NCBI GenBank assembly: GCA_963782465.1
Contig: CAWAJR010000002.1
Location: 372,001-436,000, forward strand
Length of the DNA: 64,000 bases
Direction: 5' to 3'
Source: JAODBJ01 sp963782465
Lineage (GTDB): Bacteria > Actinomycetota > Acidimicrobiia > IMCC26256 > PALSA-610
The notes beneath the pieces are model-generated. The model was not told the DNA's origin, made no database searches, and was given only the letters and a program-made list of their open reading frames with translations. Numbering within the stretch: the stretch's first letter is position 1; every line of letters starts with the position of its first letter. Both the position numbers and the translations under genes were made by a program. Positions 49,998 through 59,870 of this stretch are shown here, piece by piece.

Positions 49998-51176
49998 TCA
50001 ACCGGTCGAGCCTTCGTCGGCGAGCAGGCCCAGTACCCCGGCGAGTGTGCGCACCCGCGCTTCCCAACTGTGTTCGCGGGCGAATGCCTGTCGGGCCGCG
50101 ACCGGTTCCGGACCGACCCCCTCGCGTATGGCATCGTCGACTGCGTCGGCGAAGCTCCCGGCTTCCGACTCCATCCGGATGAGGCTCGTGGCCAGCCACT
50201 CGATCGCGGGCAGCGGCGTCGAGACGACGGGTAACCCGGCCGCCAGGTACTCGAGGGTCTTGAGCGGGAAACTGGCTCGGTTGAAGGCGGTGTCGGTGTA
50301 AGGAACAATCCCGACATCCATCGCCGCGAGATATGAGGGAAGGGCCTCGTACGGGGTGCGGCCAATCCACTGCACGTTGGGCAAGGAACGCAACCGGTCG
50401 AGCTTCTCGGCCGCGAAGGTTGTCTGCTGGTGCCCGATGAGGAGCAGTGAGCGTCCTCGGTTCACGATCGCTTCGAGCAGCGAGAGATCGATGCGGTTCG
50501 AGATCGCGCCGACGAAACCGACAATGGGACGGGCCAACTCGACGTCGTGCGCCACCTCGGTAACCGGCGCCGAGGCGAACGCGTCGGGGTCGACCCCGTT
50601 GGGAATGAAGATCGGGTCGTACGCGCGCCATCGATCCATGAGGATCGGCGAATGCGCGACGACGATGTCGGCATGGTCGGCGGCCCACTGCTCGGCCGCG
50701 CGAGCTCGTTCGGCCGACCCGCCGGTCAAGTCGGTGGCGGCAGAGAAGTCGTCTTTTGCGTAATAGACGGCAATGCGTTCACCGCACACTCCGAAGAGCG
50801 CACGACCCGGTGCGAACAGCAGAACCGCGTGAACGTCGGAGCCGAGCGCCCGCGTCGCGCGGCGCGTCGCCCGGCGTATCAGCCAGTTCGTGAACGGGAC
50901 GAGGGCGGCGCGTCCGGGAAACGGGAGCGCAGGCGGCGTAACGACGGCGATGCGCGGCTGCGCGATGCGCAGACCGAAGCCGGCCAAACCTCGAAGCCCG
51001 TACGCCTTCAGCCGCATCTTGGGTGACAGCGGCGGGTCGACGTAGAGCACCGGCGCGTACTGTGCCAGTGCCTTCGCAACATGGTGGGAGGCGTACTTCG
51101 TACCATCCCACCGGCTGCCAGACACGAGCACGACAAGGTTGCGCCAGTCGTCGGGTACAACGCGGGTCGCGCTCAC
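49998..51176 (-). CDS. Glycosyltransferase family 4-like (GT-B)
   Basis: 392 residues from GTG 51176. DWRNLVVLVSGSRWDGTKYA, KYASHHVAKALAQYAPVLYV, IAVYYAKDDFSAATDLTGGS and DIVVAHSPILMDRWRAYDPI precede a donor domain with ARPIVGFVGAISNRIDLSLL, NVQWIGRTPYEALPSYLAAM, DVGIVPYTDTAFNRASFPLK and TLEYLAAGLPVVSTPLPAIE (E-x-L-x-G nucleotide-sugar contact). It resembles WsaF/TuaH-like teichuronic or exopolysaccharide transferases. It overlaps the next upstream gene by 4 bases. Confidence 0.9.
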   Translation of the reverse strand: MSATRVVPDDWRNLVVLVSGSRWDGTKYASHHVAKALAQYAPVLYVDPPLSPKMRLKAYGLRGLAGFGLRIAQPRIAVVTPPALPFPGRAALVPFTNWLIRRATRRATRALGSDVHAVLLFAPGRALFGVCGERIAVYYAKDDFSAATDLTGGSAERARAAEQWAADHADIVVAHSPILMDRWRAYDPIFIPNGVDPDAFASAPVTEVAHDVELARPIVGFVGAISNRIDLSLLEAIVNRGRSLLLIGHQQTTFAAEKLDRLRSLPNVQWIGRTPYEALPSYLAAMDVGIVPYTDTAFNRASFPLKTLEYLAAGLPVVSTPLPAIEWLATSLIRMESEAGSFADAVDDAIREGVGPEPVAARQAFAREHSWEARVRTLAGVLGLLADEGSTG

Positions 51177-52075
51177 GGCACGGCGATCGGCCGGTCGAGC
51201 GGGCGCAAGAGCGCCCGCAGACCCTCTCGATGGATGCCACGCTCACGCGTGATCCGCAGGGCTTCGTAGAACACCCAAGCTCCGCGGTACACGAGCGTAT
51301 GGACGGAATTGTGGCGGCGGCGGAACAAGCGCACTTTGTTGCGCATCTGCATCGCCCACAGCGATCCCGACGAGTGGAGGTCGCCGCCGGAGTGAACCGC
51401 GACGGCATCGGGGATGTACCAGGTGACGAAGCCGTGCTCGCGCGCACGTAGCTGGAATTCGACCTCCTCCGAGTACATGAAGAAGGATTCGTCCCACGGC
51501 CCGACGGTGTCGATGCACTCGCGTGACACCATCAACACCGCGCCCGACGCCCAATCGACGGTGTGCGCGCGGGAGTACTCGCCGGGGTCCCCGACGATCT
51601 GGCTCCACTGGGGGAAGCGGCAGGCGCGCGTCCCACCGATGAGCGCTTCGCCCAACACTCGACGAACCGATTGGTCGCGCCGTAGCGAGAACACGAGCGC
51701 TCCATCGCGGTCGGTGATGCGGGGCGCGCTGCAACCTGCGTTCGGGCGGGCGACGCCGCCCAAGAGTTGGGGCACCATCCCGCCGCCCATCTCGATGTCG
51801 GGGTTGCACAGCAGCACGGCTTCCGATCCCCGCGCCACCGCAATGCCAGCGTTCAACCCCGCGGCGTAGCCACGATTCTCGTCGCAGTCGATCACCGTCG
51901 CGCCGGGCCACAACTTGCGGGCACGCGGCACGGTGTCGTCGGTCGATGCGTTGTCGACGATCACGAGCTCATAGGTGACATCCCGCGCCGCGACCGGGAT
52001 CGAGTTCGCGAGAGCCTCGAGATGGGCCGCGCTGTTGTACGTCACCACCACGATGCTGACGAGGGGGGCCGGCAC
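51173..52075 (-). CDS. Glycosyltransferase family 2 (rhamnosyltransferase-like)
   Basis: 300 residues from GTG 52075. LVSIVVVTYNSAAHLEALAN, LVIVDNASTDDTVPRARKLW, GYAAGLNAGIAVARGSEAVL and LCNPDIEMGGGMVPQLLGGV (DxE/DxD-like metal site) are followed by DWASGAVLMVSRECIDTVGP, WDESFFMYSEEVEFQLRARE and DAVAVHSGGDLHSSGSLWAM. This set is typical of WbbL/RfbF-like rhamnosyltransferases, though the donor is unproven. It is coupled to the GT-B gene downstream (TGA/GTG overlap) and follows the Asn-synthetase-like gene by 17 bases. Confidence 0.9.
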   Translation of the reverse strand: MPAPLVSIVVVTYNSAAHLEALANSIPVAARDVTYELVIVDNASTDDTVPRARKLWPGATVIDCDENRGYAAGLNAGIAVARGSEAVLLCNPDIEMGGGMVPQLLGGVARPNAGCSAPRITDRDGALVFSLRRDQSVRRVLGEALIGGTRACRFPQWSQIVGDPGEYSRAHTVDWASGAVLMVSRECIDTVGPWDESFFMYSEEVEFQLRAREHGFVTWYIPDAVAVHSGGDLHSSGSLWAMQMRNKVRLFRRRHNSVHTLVYRGAWVFYEALRITRERGIHREGLRALLRPLDRPIAVP

Positions 52076-52092
52076 TTCGTTACGGTCGCCGC

Positions 52093-53868
52093 TCAGGCGC
52101 TTGCCGCCTCACTCGTGGAGCCGTCGTGCCGGCGCCGCTTCGCCGCGCGGTCGCGCAACAGGTCGGCGAACGACTGCACGGTGAGCGCGCCGGGGAACAG
52201 ACGCATGAAGATCTTGTCGTGCTGCGCCGCCACGAGCGCATCACGCAGACCGCGGCTGTTCACCATCGGGATGTCGATCGCGCTGACCCGTTCGAGCATG
52301 TTGTCGCGAGCGGCGCCGTCGGTGTGGAACCAATAACGGAACGGGTCGGCACCGAGCGCCGTGGGCGGTGCCGGCTGGAACGCGTTCGACTTCCGTATGA
52401 GCATCGGGAAGAGCGGGGCCGCGAGCCACGACAGCCGCCGTGAGGCCTCGACCGCGAGCGCCATCTTCGGGTCGGTGTGCATACTGCCGCCGATCCGGGG
52501 CATGTCGGCGAGTTCTGCATCGAGCGACCGGAACAACTCCATCGCGACGTCTTTGTACGCGCGCTGGCCGATCAGCATCGAACGGGGTGCCTCGAGGAAG
52601 TACCGAGTGATGCGGTGATCATGGATCGGCAGCAGCCAGCGACCACGCGACTCGTACAGGCGGTGTTCCATCAGGATCAGTTTTCGTTGCCGGTTCTCGA
52701 GCCCCCAGCGGTAGAGCTCGCCGATCGGGTCGGCGCCCGGATCGAGTTCGGGCAGCGTTTCATCGAGTGATGCCCACTTCACCGCGTCGTAGTCGAGGTT
52801 GAACACCTGCCGCGGCACTGCATCGTCGGCGTCGAGCTGGTAGTTGCGCCAGTAGAGGTAGCGGCGAGCTTGCTCACGCGTGCGAACCGGCGCGGTGAGC
52901 AACCCGTAGTTGAAGTCGGAGAAGCAGCCGCCGTGCCCGGTGAGAAAGGTGTCGACGTCGCGGTCGTAGTGCCGGATCCCCACGCCACAGGTGAAACGCG
53001 TCGTGAACCCGACCGACCGCACCGCCTCGTCGATGAACTTGTCGTTCAGGTACGCCGGCGACAACTCCACGCGGTCGTGCGGCACGCCGAGCAGTTCGGC
53101 CACCCGCCGGCCGACATCCATCTCCGGGTCGCCGGGCGCGCCGTAGGAGAACGCCCGAAAGTCGTCGAGGCCTTCACGCACGAACAGCGCAGTCAGGAGA
53201 CGGGTGTCGAGGCCGCCCGAAAGGGCCATGGCCGACGTTCGGCCCGTGGCGTGCAGGTGGCTCGTGATCGAGTGCGCCATCCCGCGCAGCGCGGCCGCGA
53301 GTTGCGCTTCTGACGCCTCGCGCGGCATCGCGTGCGGTACGACGCGGAAGCGCCAGTAGCGATTCGCTTGCACCTGATGGTGCCGCACCCGCCAGATCGT
53401 CGCCGGCGGCATGATCGAGACGCCGCGCGCGAGCGTGCGTTCACCGGTGACGTAACCCAGGCGCATCATGTCGAGAACAGCTGCGTCGTCGAGTTCGGGG
53501 GGCCGGCCGATCGCGTCGGTCAGCGCGTCGACGATCGACCACGGGTCGTTCGACATCAGCAGCTGGTCGCCGACCCTTCCGTGGTACAGCGGGAAGCTTC
53601 CGTCGCGGTCCGTGACGACGACGGCTCCGTCGTCAGTGAAGAACACGGCCGCGAAGCAGCCGTTGAGCTCGTCGGCGGCTCGATCGAGCCTCGGCCGCTG
53701 CCGCCAGAGTGCGTCGGCGACGGCTTCGTTCTCGATGCACCCGTCGTCGGTGAACGCGTACCCGGTCGACCAGGCGAGCCCACCTTCGATGGCTCGAGGA
53801 GGCGGTCCGAGCCAGATCACGTCGACGTCGCCGCCCGTGTGCGCACCCATCGCGTCCGTGCGAGTCAT
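52093..53868 (-). CDS. Asparagine-synthetase-like PP-loop protein without glutaminase Cys (2)
   Basis: 591 residues from ATG 53868, overlapping the ligase stop by ATGA; codons open further upstream lie within that gene. The ATP loop is AMALSGGLDTRLLTALFVRE near residue 217, with the usual SGGxDS changed to SGGLDT. The N-terminal part has the outline of a class II amidotransferase domain (GCFAAVFFTDDGAVVVTDRD, GSFPLYHG, ARGVSIMPPATIWRVRHHQV), but there is no Cys at position 2. FLTGHGGCFSDFNYG, RQRKLILMEHRLYESRGRWL and LPIHDHRITRYFLEAPRSM follow. It sits in one operon with Wzz-like, ligase and two glycosyltransferases, so it probably modifies the polymer with an amide. Confidence 0.82.
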   Translation of the reverse strand: MTRTDAMGAHTGGDVDVIWLGPPPRAIEGGLAWSTGYAFTDDGCIENEAVADALWRQRPRLDRAADELNGCFAAVFFTDDGAVVVTDRDGSFPLYHGRVGDQLLMSNDPWSIVDALTDAIGRPPELDDAAVLDMMRLGYVTGERTLARGVSIMPPATIWRVRHHQVQANRYWRFRVVPHAMPREASEAQLAAALRGMAHSITSHLHATGRTSAMALSGGLDTRLLTALFVREGLDDFRAFSYGAPGDPEMDVGRRVAELLGVPHDRVELSPAYLNDKFIDEAVRSVGFTTRFTCGVGIRHYDRDVDTFLTGHGGCFSDFNYGLLTAPVRTREQARRYLYWRNYQLDADDAVPRQVFNLDYDAVKWASLDETLPELDPGADPIGELYRWGLENRQRKLILMEHRLYESRGRWLLPIHDHRITRYFLEAPRSMLIGQRAYKDVAMELFRSLDAELADMPRIGGSMHTDPKMALAVEASRRLSWLAAPLFPMLIRKSNAFQPAPPTALGADPFRYWFHTDGAARDNMLERVSAIDIPMVNSRGLRDALVAAQHDKIFMRLFPGALTVQSFADLLRDRAAKRRRHDGSTSEAASA

Positions 53869-55333
53869 GGTCCTACTCCAATGCGCTCCCTGCGCTCCTC
53901 GGGTACGTCCACGATGGCAGTGCGGGTACAGATTCGCAAGAGCGCACCGGCGCTGCCGATACCGATGAACAACAAACCGGCGGTGAGCGGGTACCGGACG
54001 ATTGCGAGCCCGAAACCGCCCAGCGCGACCGCCGCGATCATGGCGATGAGGCTCCGCGCGAGGTCGCGGTTTGCCGGGTCGCTCGTCGTGCGGCGGACTT
54101 CGCGCGCCGCGCCGACACCGCCGCCCATCGCCACGAGGAGCGCGACCAGACCGACCAGTCCGGTCTCGACGAGCGTGACCAGATACTGGCTGTCGATGTT
54201 GATGACGACCGGTGTCGGGACCGACAACGCGAAGCCGTTCCCGAAGACCGGGTTGTGCCCGATGAGGTTGAACGCGATCCCGGTCGCGTCGGTACGCGTC
54301 GCGATGCTCCCCGTGCCCTGCGTGCCGTTGAACAGGCCGACGATGGTGTCGAACACACCCGGAAGCAGCGTGTTCACCACGACCAGCGTGATCACGAGCC
54401 CGAGCAGCAGGCGCCAGCGACGGGCCGGCGCCCACGTCGGGAGGATGATCAACGCGACCAGGATCGTCGAGAGCACCGCGGAGCGCGAGAGCGAAAGCGG
54501 GATCGCGGCCGCGATCAGCAACGCCGCAAGACGCGAGCCCGCGCCGCGACGCTCGTACGGGCGTACGCGCCGAGGTGCAACGCCAGCGGGAGCGTCGCGG
54601 CGAGGGCGAGCCCGAATTCGATCGGGTGCCGAGCGGTCCCGGCCACCCGGGCAAGACCGGAGCGCTGGTAGATGAAGCCTTCCTGACCGGTGGCGTTGAA
54701 CCCGGGCGGTCGCAGGTACTGCCCGACGTCGAAATGCGCGAAGTACTGCAAGTAGCCGATGAACGCGACGATCGCGCCACCGAGGACGACTGCACCGATG
54801 ACCCGGTTGAGTTGTCGCTTCGTGCGGACGCCGTCGGTGATCGCGACCGCCAGCCCGCACAGTCCGACCACCACGGCCAGGTTCCGGTCGATGCTGCGCT
54901 GGTCGAGACTCGAAAGCGGGCGCAGCGCGACGACGACGTACTCGGCCAGCGTGACGAACAGCAACGTGAGGACGGCCCGATTGGCTGGCGACGCACCCCG
55001 GGCCACGCGGCTCACCGGCAACGCCCGGCCGAACGCCCACAACCCGAACGCGACGAAGCCGAAGAACATCGCCCCGGTCACCGCGAACGCGCCGATCGTG
55101 TAGCGCGACGGGATCATCCAGAGCGCGATGGCGTACAGCACGATCACCGTGGTGAGGTCGATGCGCGTGCGGAACAACCACAGGATCACGAGACCCGTCA
55201 GCGCGATCAGACCGGCGACCGGCACCAACCACGCCAGGACCGCGACCGCCAGCAGCCGAACGACGACACTCAGGGCGACGCCGTTCGACGGCGTCGTTTC
55301 GGCGAGGGCGGGCGACTGATCGCCGTCGGTCAC
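53865..55333 (-). pseudogene. O-antigen ligase/polymerase (Wzy/WaaL-like), frameshifted
   Basis: Polytopic membrane protein from GTG 55333, coupled to the Wzz-like stop. The first half has membrane segments LLAVAVLAWLVPVAGLIALT, TVIVLYAIALWMIPSRYTIG, MFFGFVAFGLWAFG and VIGAVVLGGAIVAFIGYLQY. It then has the family motif region SGLARVAGTARHPIEFGLAL and stops being sensible at about 54538. The second half continues in another frame with LAALLIAAAIPLSLSRSAVL (the SxSR ligase motif), LLLGLVITLVVVNTLLPGVF, FNLIGHNPVFGNGFALSVPT and DSQYLVTLVETGLVGLVALL to 53865. One indel in a GCGCGGGC run explains the break. Whole protein would be about 489 residues, which polymerises or transfers lipid-linked glycan. 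Confidence 0.85.
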
Positions 55334-56187
55334 GACGCGAAGCCGCTACGGCGGCGAGGTTTCGCCCGCGCGCGACCAGGCTGTTGCTTCACGGGTGCCG
55401 GCGCCGGAGCGGTCTCCGGTGGTTCTTCGAGATCGATCGAGTCGGGAACACCCGACCCGCGTTCCCATACCGCCGGGCTGTTCCCGCTGGTGCCCGGTGC
55501 GACACCCGGCGCCGCGACCGGCACCGGCGACGGCGATGCAACCCGCATCCGGCGCCGGTCGCGCCGGTTGAGGGCCGACTGTGCCCAACTCTCGACGAGC
55601 AAGGCGACGCTGAGGACCGCCGCGATCGCGAGCGCGATGAACGCGATCAAGGCGCGGGTCCTGGCTGCGTTGAGCGCGGTCGCCTTGGTCGGGCTCGACA
55701 ACACCTCGGTGCCGATGCTCTGCGACGCCGTGACACCCTTTTGCCGCTCGAGCGCCGCGATCTCCGACACCGTCTGGGTGAGCACGGCGCGCGTGGTCGT
55801 GACGGCAACGCTCGCCCGGCTGTCCTTGGTGTCGACACGGAGGATCGGCGCGTCCTGGTCGACCGAGACCGTGTAGGCCTTCGTGACCGAGGGGGCTCGG
55901 GCGATGGAAGCCTTCTTCGCGGGGTTGTTCATGACCTCGGCGAAGGCGATGGCGGCCTTGTCGAGCGGAGCGATCGGCAGGAACGGGTTGCCGTCGGCCG
56001 CGGCGGCGTTGTCGGCCAGTGCCGGCGACTTCGTGACCGGCGTGAGCAGCAGCAACGAGCCTTTGGCCTCGTAGGTGGGTTTCACCGACGCGAGGAGCTG
56101 GTGACCGATGATCGCCGCGACCAGGATCGTCGGTACCACGACGATCCAGCGGCGAACCAGGATCCTGAGCAGCGTGCGAAGGTCCAC
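55330..56187 (-). CDS. Wzz/YveK-like chain-length or polysaccharide copolymerase protein
   Basis: 285 residues from GTG 56187. An N-terminal membrane segment (RWIVVVPTILVAAIIGHQLL) precedes an extracellular region with YEAKGSLLLLTPVTKSPALA, AEVMNNPAKKASIARAP and VTTTRAVLTQTVSEIAALER. A second span (ALIAFIALAIAAVLSVALLV) follows, then a long basic Pro-rich cytoplasmic tail. This two-span layout with periplasm-facing core matches Wzz and actinobacterial CapA/YveK proteins. It lacks the adjoining Tyr-kinase domain. It begins the operon that runs on through ligase, Asn-synthetase-like and glycosyltransferase genes. Divergent from a Pro/Thr-rich protein gene. Confidence 0.82.
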   Translation of the reverse strand: MDLRTLLRILVRRWIVVVPTILVAAIIGHQLLASVKPTYEAKGSLLLLTPVTKSPALADNAAAADGNPFLPIAPLDKAAIAFAEVMNNPAKKASIARAPSVTKAYTVSVDQDAPILRVDTKDSRASVAVTTTRAVLTQTVSEIAALERQKGVTASQSIGTEVLSSPTKATALNAARTRALIAFIALAIAAVLSVALLVESWAQSALNRRDRRRMRVASPSPVPVAAPGVAPGTSGNSPAVWERGSGVPDSIDLEEPPETAPAPAPVKQQPGRARAKPRRRSGFAS

Positions 56188-56371
56188 GCGAGTTCTCCGA
56201 TCGACCGATGAGCTGTGGGCGGAGATTTCGCCTGGCGCGTACGCCGGCCCCCTGTTGGCGCCCCAACGCGCTCAGCGACGATACCAGCCGGCCACTCATC
56301 ACTGAGCGCGCGGACGGCCGTCCGGGAAACGAACTACGCTATGGACGAGCGTCGCTGAGATCGGGGTGGGC

Positions 56372-57034
56372 ATGAAGTCGTCCTTGCGCCGTCGCTCGTC
56401 CAGGACGGGAAACGCGTGTACGCAGCGGTTCGTCACCCGATCGGTTCGGCGCGCGTCGGCGATGTTCCTCGGCGGGGCACTCTTTTTCCTGGTCGTGCCG
56501 GGCCTGGTTCCCGGCGCCCTCGGTTCGGCGAGCGCCGAAGGTTGTTTCGACGGCAACGGCACGCCGGTGACCTGCCCGACGACGCCGTCGACGACACCGC
56601 CGAGCACGCTGCCGCCGCCGACGTTGCCGCCCACGACCCAACCGCCCGCGACCCAGCCGACCACGCCGCCGACGGTGGCCCCGCCGACAACGCCGCCGGC
56701 AACCACGCCCGTGACGACGCCGCGCACGTACCCGACGCAGACGACACCGACGACTCCTCCGACGACTGCGCCGGCCCCCACCACGACGACCGTGAAAGCC
56801 GCGCGCAAGCCGGTCCCGACGTCGACGAGCAGCACGACGACGACCACCGAGAAGAAGATCGTCGCCGCGCTCCCGGTGTCGAAGGTGCAACCACCGAAGT
56901 CGGGTGGGAACTCCGTCAACGGTGCCGTCACGTTCATCGCGATCGCGGTCGTCGCGCTGCTGCTGGTGCTCGGGATCCTCGGCCCGGAATTGCGCAGCCG
57001 GCTCGGCAGCGACCGGCGGCCGTCGGCGATCTGA
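56372..57034 (+). CDS. Exported Pro/Thr-rich protein with C-terminal membrane anchor
   Basis: 220 residues from ATG 56372 (a GTG two codons upstream is an alternative). A basic N terminus with RRSSRTGN and RRASAMFLGGALFFLVVPGL acts as signal, then a CFDGNGTPVTC mini-loop with two Cys. Residues 65-140 are low-complexity Pro/Thr (TTPPSTLPPPTLPPTTQPPA). After a Lys/Val stretch one membrane span lies near the C terminus (GAVTFIAIAVVALLLVLGIL) with a short basic tail. This is a cell-wall-spanning stalk anchored in the membrane. Function unknown; neighbours suggest the cell surface. Confidence 0.75.
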   Translation: MKSSLRRRSSRTGNACTQRFVTRSVRRASAMFLGGALFFLVVPGLVPGALGSASAEGCFDGNGTPVTCPTTPSTTPPSTLPPPTLPPTTQPPATQPTTPPTVAPPTTPPATTPVTTPRTYPTQTTPTTPPTTAPAPTTTTVKAARKPVPTSTSSTTTTTEKKIVAALPVSKVQPPKSGGNSVNGAVTFIAIAVVALLLVLGILGPELRSRLGSDRRPSAI

Positions 57035-57097
57035 TCGGTCAACCCGATCGGGCCGGCCTGATCGTGCTTCAGCCCGGCGAGCGCCGGGCGCTTCGGG

Positions 57098-59759
57098 TCA
57101 GAGGCCTCGCACGACCATCCGCGTGATCGGTTGCCGCAAGCGCAGCGCACCGGTCGACCCGTGGAACTTCGCGTCGCCGAACGAGAAGATGCCACCATCG
57201 CGACCGAGCAGCCAGTAACCGTGGCCGGTGGGTGTGGCGATCATCTGTACGACGTTCGCGTTCACGTGTTTGCCGAGCATCGACCCGTAGTAGCCGGCAT
57301 CGCCGAACGCGTACACCGAACCGTCCGCGTTGGCGACCCAGTAACCACGACCGGTCGGCGTCGGGACGAGTTGCACCGGAGGTGCCGGCACTGCCGAGGT
57401 GCTCGTACCCCCGTGGAAGTGTGCAGCGCCGAAACCGAAGACCGCGCCGTTCGCGGCCAGCAACCAGTAGCCCTTCCCTGAAGGCGCGGGCACCATCTGG
57501 ATGATGGGTGCGGTCAGCGCCAGCGCCCCGGTGGAACCGAAGAACTTCGCGTCGCCGAAGCTGAAGATCCCGCCGTCGGACGCGCGCAGCCAGTAGCCGT
57601 TGCCATCGGGTGTTGCGATCATCTGCACGACCGGCGCCCGCAATGCCAACGCACCCGTCGACCCGTAGAACTTCGCGTCGCCGAACGTGAACACACCACC
57701 GTCGGACGCCAACAACCAGTACCCACGACCCGACGGCGTCGCGATCATCTGCACGATCGGGGCCCGCAATGCCAACGCACCCGTCGACCCGTAGAACTTC
57801 GCGTCGCCGAACGTGAACACACCACCGTCGGACGCCAACAACCAGTACCCACGACCCGACGGCGTCGCGATCATCTGCACGATCGGGGCCCGCAATGCCA
57901 ACGCACCCGTCGACCCGTAGAACTTCGCGTCGCCGAACGTGAACACACCACCGTCGGACGCCAACAACCAGTACCCGTCGCTGGAGATCGTGCGGGTGCC
58001 GGTGACACTGCTGGTCACCGTGACCTTCTCGAAGTCGCGGTAGGTGATCGTGGGCCAGCCGTCGACCATGATCATGTCGCCCAGCACGTGGGCGGCCCGG
58101 TTCCCGGCGGCCACGGTGAGGGTGTCGTCGCCGGTGCCACCGCTGGCGATCACGTTCTTGACGCCGGTGAAGTTGCGCGCCCCGATCGTGATGTGGTCGT
58201 TGCCCCGCTGGCCGTTCACCATGAGCGTTTCGATGTGCGAGTAATCGATGCGCTCACGCCCGTTCTGAACGTGCGACCCGTTGATCGAGATCTGCTCGCC
58301 CGTCCCGTTGCCGAACATCGAAAGGCGGTCGACGCCGTTCGTCCCGCTGTCGACGATCTGTACGAGGCCCGCCAGCGCACCGAAGAACACGTCGTAGGTG
58401 TCGGCGCCGTTGCCGAGGTCGGCATGCAACCCGCGCGAGGCCGAACTGGTGAACCCGGTTTCGTCGGGCCCGTCGGTGCCGACGAAGTTGACCGGGCCGC
58501 CGCCCACGCCGACCTGCACGTCGATCGAGGCGGTTTGCGGCGCGCTCTTCGCGCCGTGGACATCTTCGGCGCGGAAGGTGAAGCTGTCGGCGCCCTTGAA
58601 CTGCGGGCCGGGGTCGTAGATGAAGCTGCCGTCGGCCTTGAGGGTGAGCGTGCCGTGCGACGGCGGTTGCACGAGGAGCGCGGTGAGTGCGTCGTTCTCG
58701 ACGTCGGTCGCCCCGAAGAGCACGCCCGGCGCGACGGCTTGCAGCGGGGTGTTGAACGGCGTCGTGAACGTCTGCGGCGTCGCGACCGGAGCGTCGTTCA
58801 CCGGCGTGATCGTGATGGTGACGGTCGCGGTGTTCGGAATTGGCGGCGCCGTCGTTGGCGCGGTAGGTGAACGTGTCGGTGCCGTTGTAGTTGGCGTCGG
58901 GGGCGTAGGTGCACGCGCCGGTGGTGGTGGAACACACTGCGGTGCCGTGGGCCGGTTGTGCCACCACGTGGTAGGTGAGCACGTCGGCCGGGTCGGGATC
59001 GGTGGCGCTCAGCGAGAGGCTCACCGACGTGTCTTCGGCGGTCGTTGCCGCCACCGCCGCCGCGACCGGCGGATGGTTGACGGCGGTCACGGTGATGTTC
59101 ACGGTCCCGGAGGCGGACACCGCACCCTGCGGGTCGTGCGCCTGGTACGTGAAGGAGTCGGAACCGGAGAAGTTCGCGGCGGGCGTGTAGGTGCAGGAGC
59201 CATCACTGCTGCACGACACGGTGCCGTTGCCTGCGCTCCCGGCAGTGAAGGTGAGCGTCGAGGGGCTGTCGTCGGTGTCGCTGCCAGTCAACGTGATGTC
59301 GAGCGGGGTGCCCTCGGAGGTCGTCACCGATCGGTTCGCGACCGTCGGCGCGCTGTTGGTGACGGTGATCGTGACCGTCGCCGGCGCGGCCGAATCAGAA
59401 GTGCCGTCGTTCGCGTTGTAAGTGAACGTGTCGTTGCCGACGAAATTGGCGTCGGGCGCGTAGGAGTACGACCCGTCGGTGTTGAACGTGAGCGTGCCGT
59501 GGACGGCGTCGGTGACGAGCGACGCGGTGAGCGGGTCGTTCTCGGGGTCGGTGTCGTTGCCGAGCACGCCCGGCGCGGCGACCGACAACGTCGTGTCGTG
59601 CACCACCGTTGCGCTGTCGTCGACCGCGGTCGGCGCGGCGCCCGCCGCGTGCGCCGCCGGCGGCGCAAGGCCCGTCGGCACGGCGATCGCCGCCACCAAG
59701 AGCCACGCCATCAACAGAGGCCGCCGCATGACCTTCCCCACGCGCCCGCTCGCGTCCAT
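57098..59759 (-). pseudogene. Large secreted cadherin/VCBS-like protein with C-terminal GYWL repeats, frameshifted
   Basis: About 887 residues if repaired. ATG 59759 follows GGGGAAGG; a second ATG at 59729 (MRRPLLMAWLLVAAIAVPTG) has an equally good site and an ideal signal peptide. There are about four cadherin-like/Ig repeats of some 95 residues (VLGNDTDPENDPLTASLVTD, FVGNDTFTYNANDG, DANYNGTDTFTYRANDGAAN). A stretch resembling hemolysin-type/Big repeats follows (GLHADLGNGADTYDVFF, LMVNGQRGNDHITIGAR, GGTGDDTLTVAAGN). Last are eight or nine GYWL repeats. At about 58836 one extra base in AATTCCGAACACC breaks the frame; the correct frame resumes as VNDAPVATPQTF. It is a likely adhesin. Confidence 0.82.
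57640..58005 (-). repeat. Three near-identical 126-bp in-frame repeats
   Basis: Units encoding 42 residues (cores LALRAPIVQMIATPSGRGYW and GGVFTFGDAKFYGSTG) are identical or almost identical at the DNA level, including silent positions, unlike the flanking units of the same array. They indicate very recent tandem duplication or gene conversion. Boundaries are approximate. Confidence 0.85.
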
Positions 59760-59870
59760 GCCTTCCCCAACCCCGCCAAGGTCCTGCTCCCGAAGCCACG
59801 ACGGTACACGGTTCCCAACCACGCTCCGTCACCCATGGGCACATCCGCCCGCTTCGGGCGGACGCCACGT

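Noticed and set aside
53869..54996. Extended N terminus of the Asn-synthetase-like protein at 52093
   Set aside because: The upstream codons are antisense-free shadow of the ligase gene in another frame. ATG 53868 overlaps the ligase stop by ATGA as usual in this operon.
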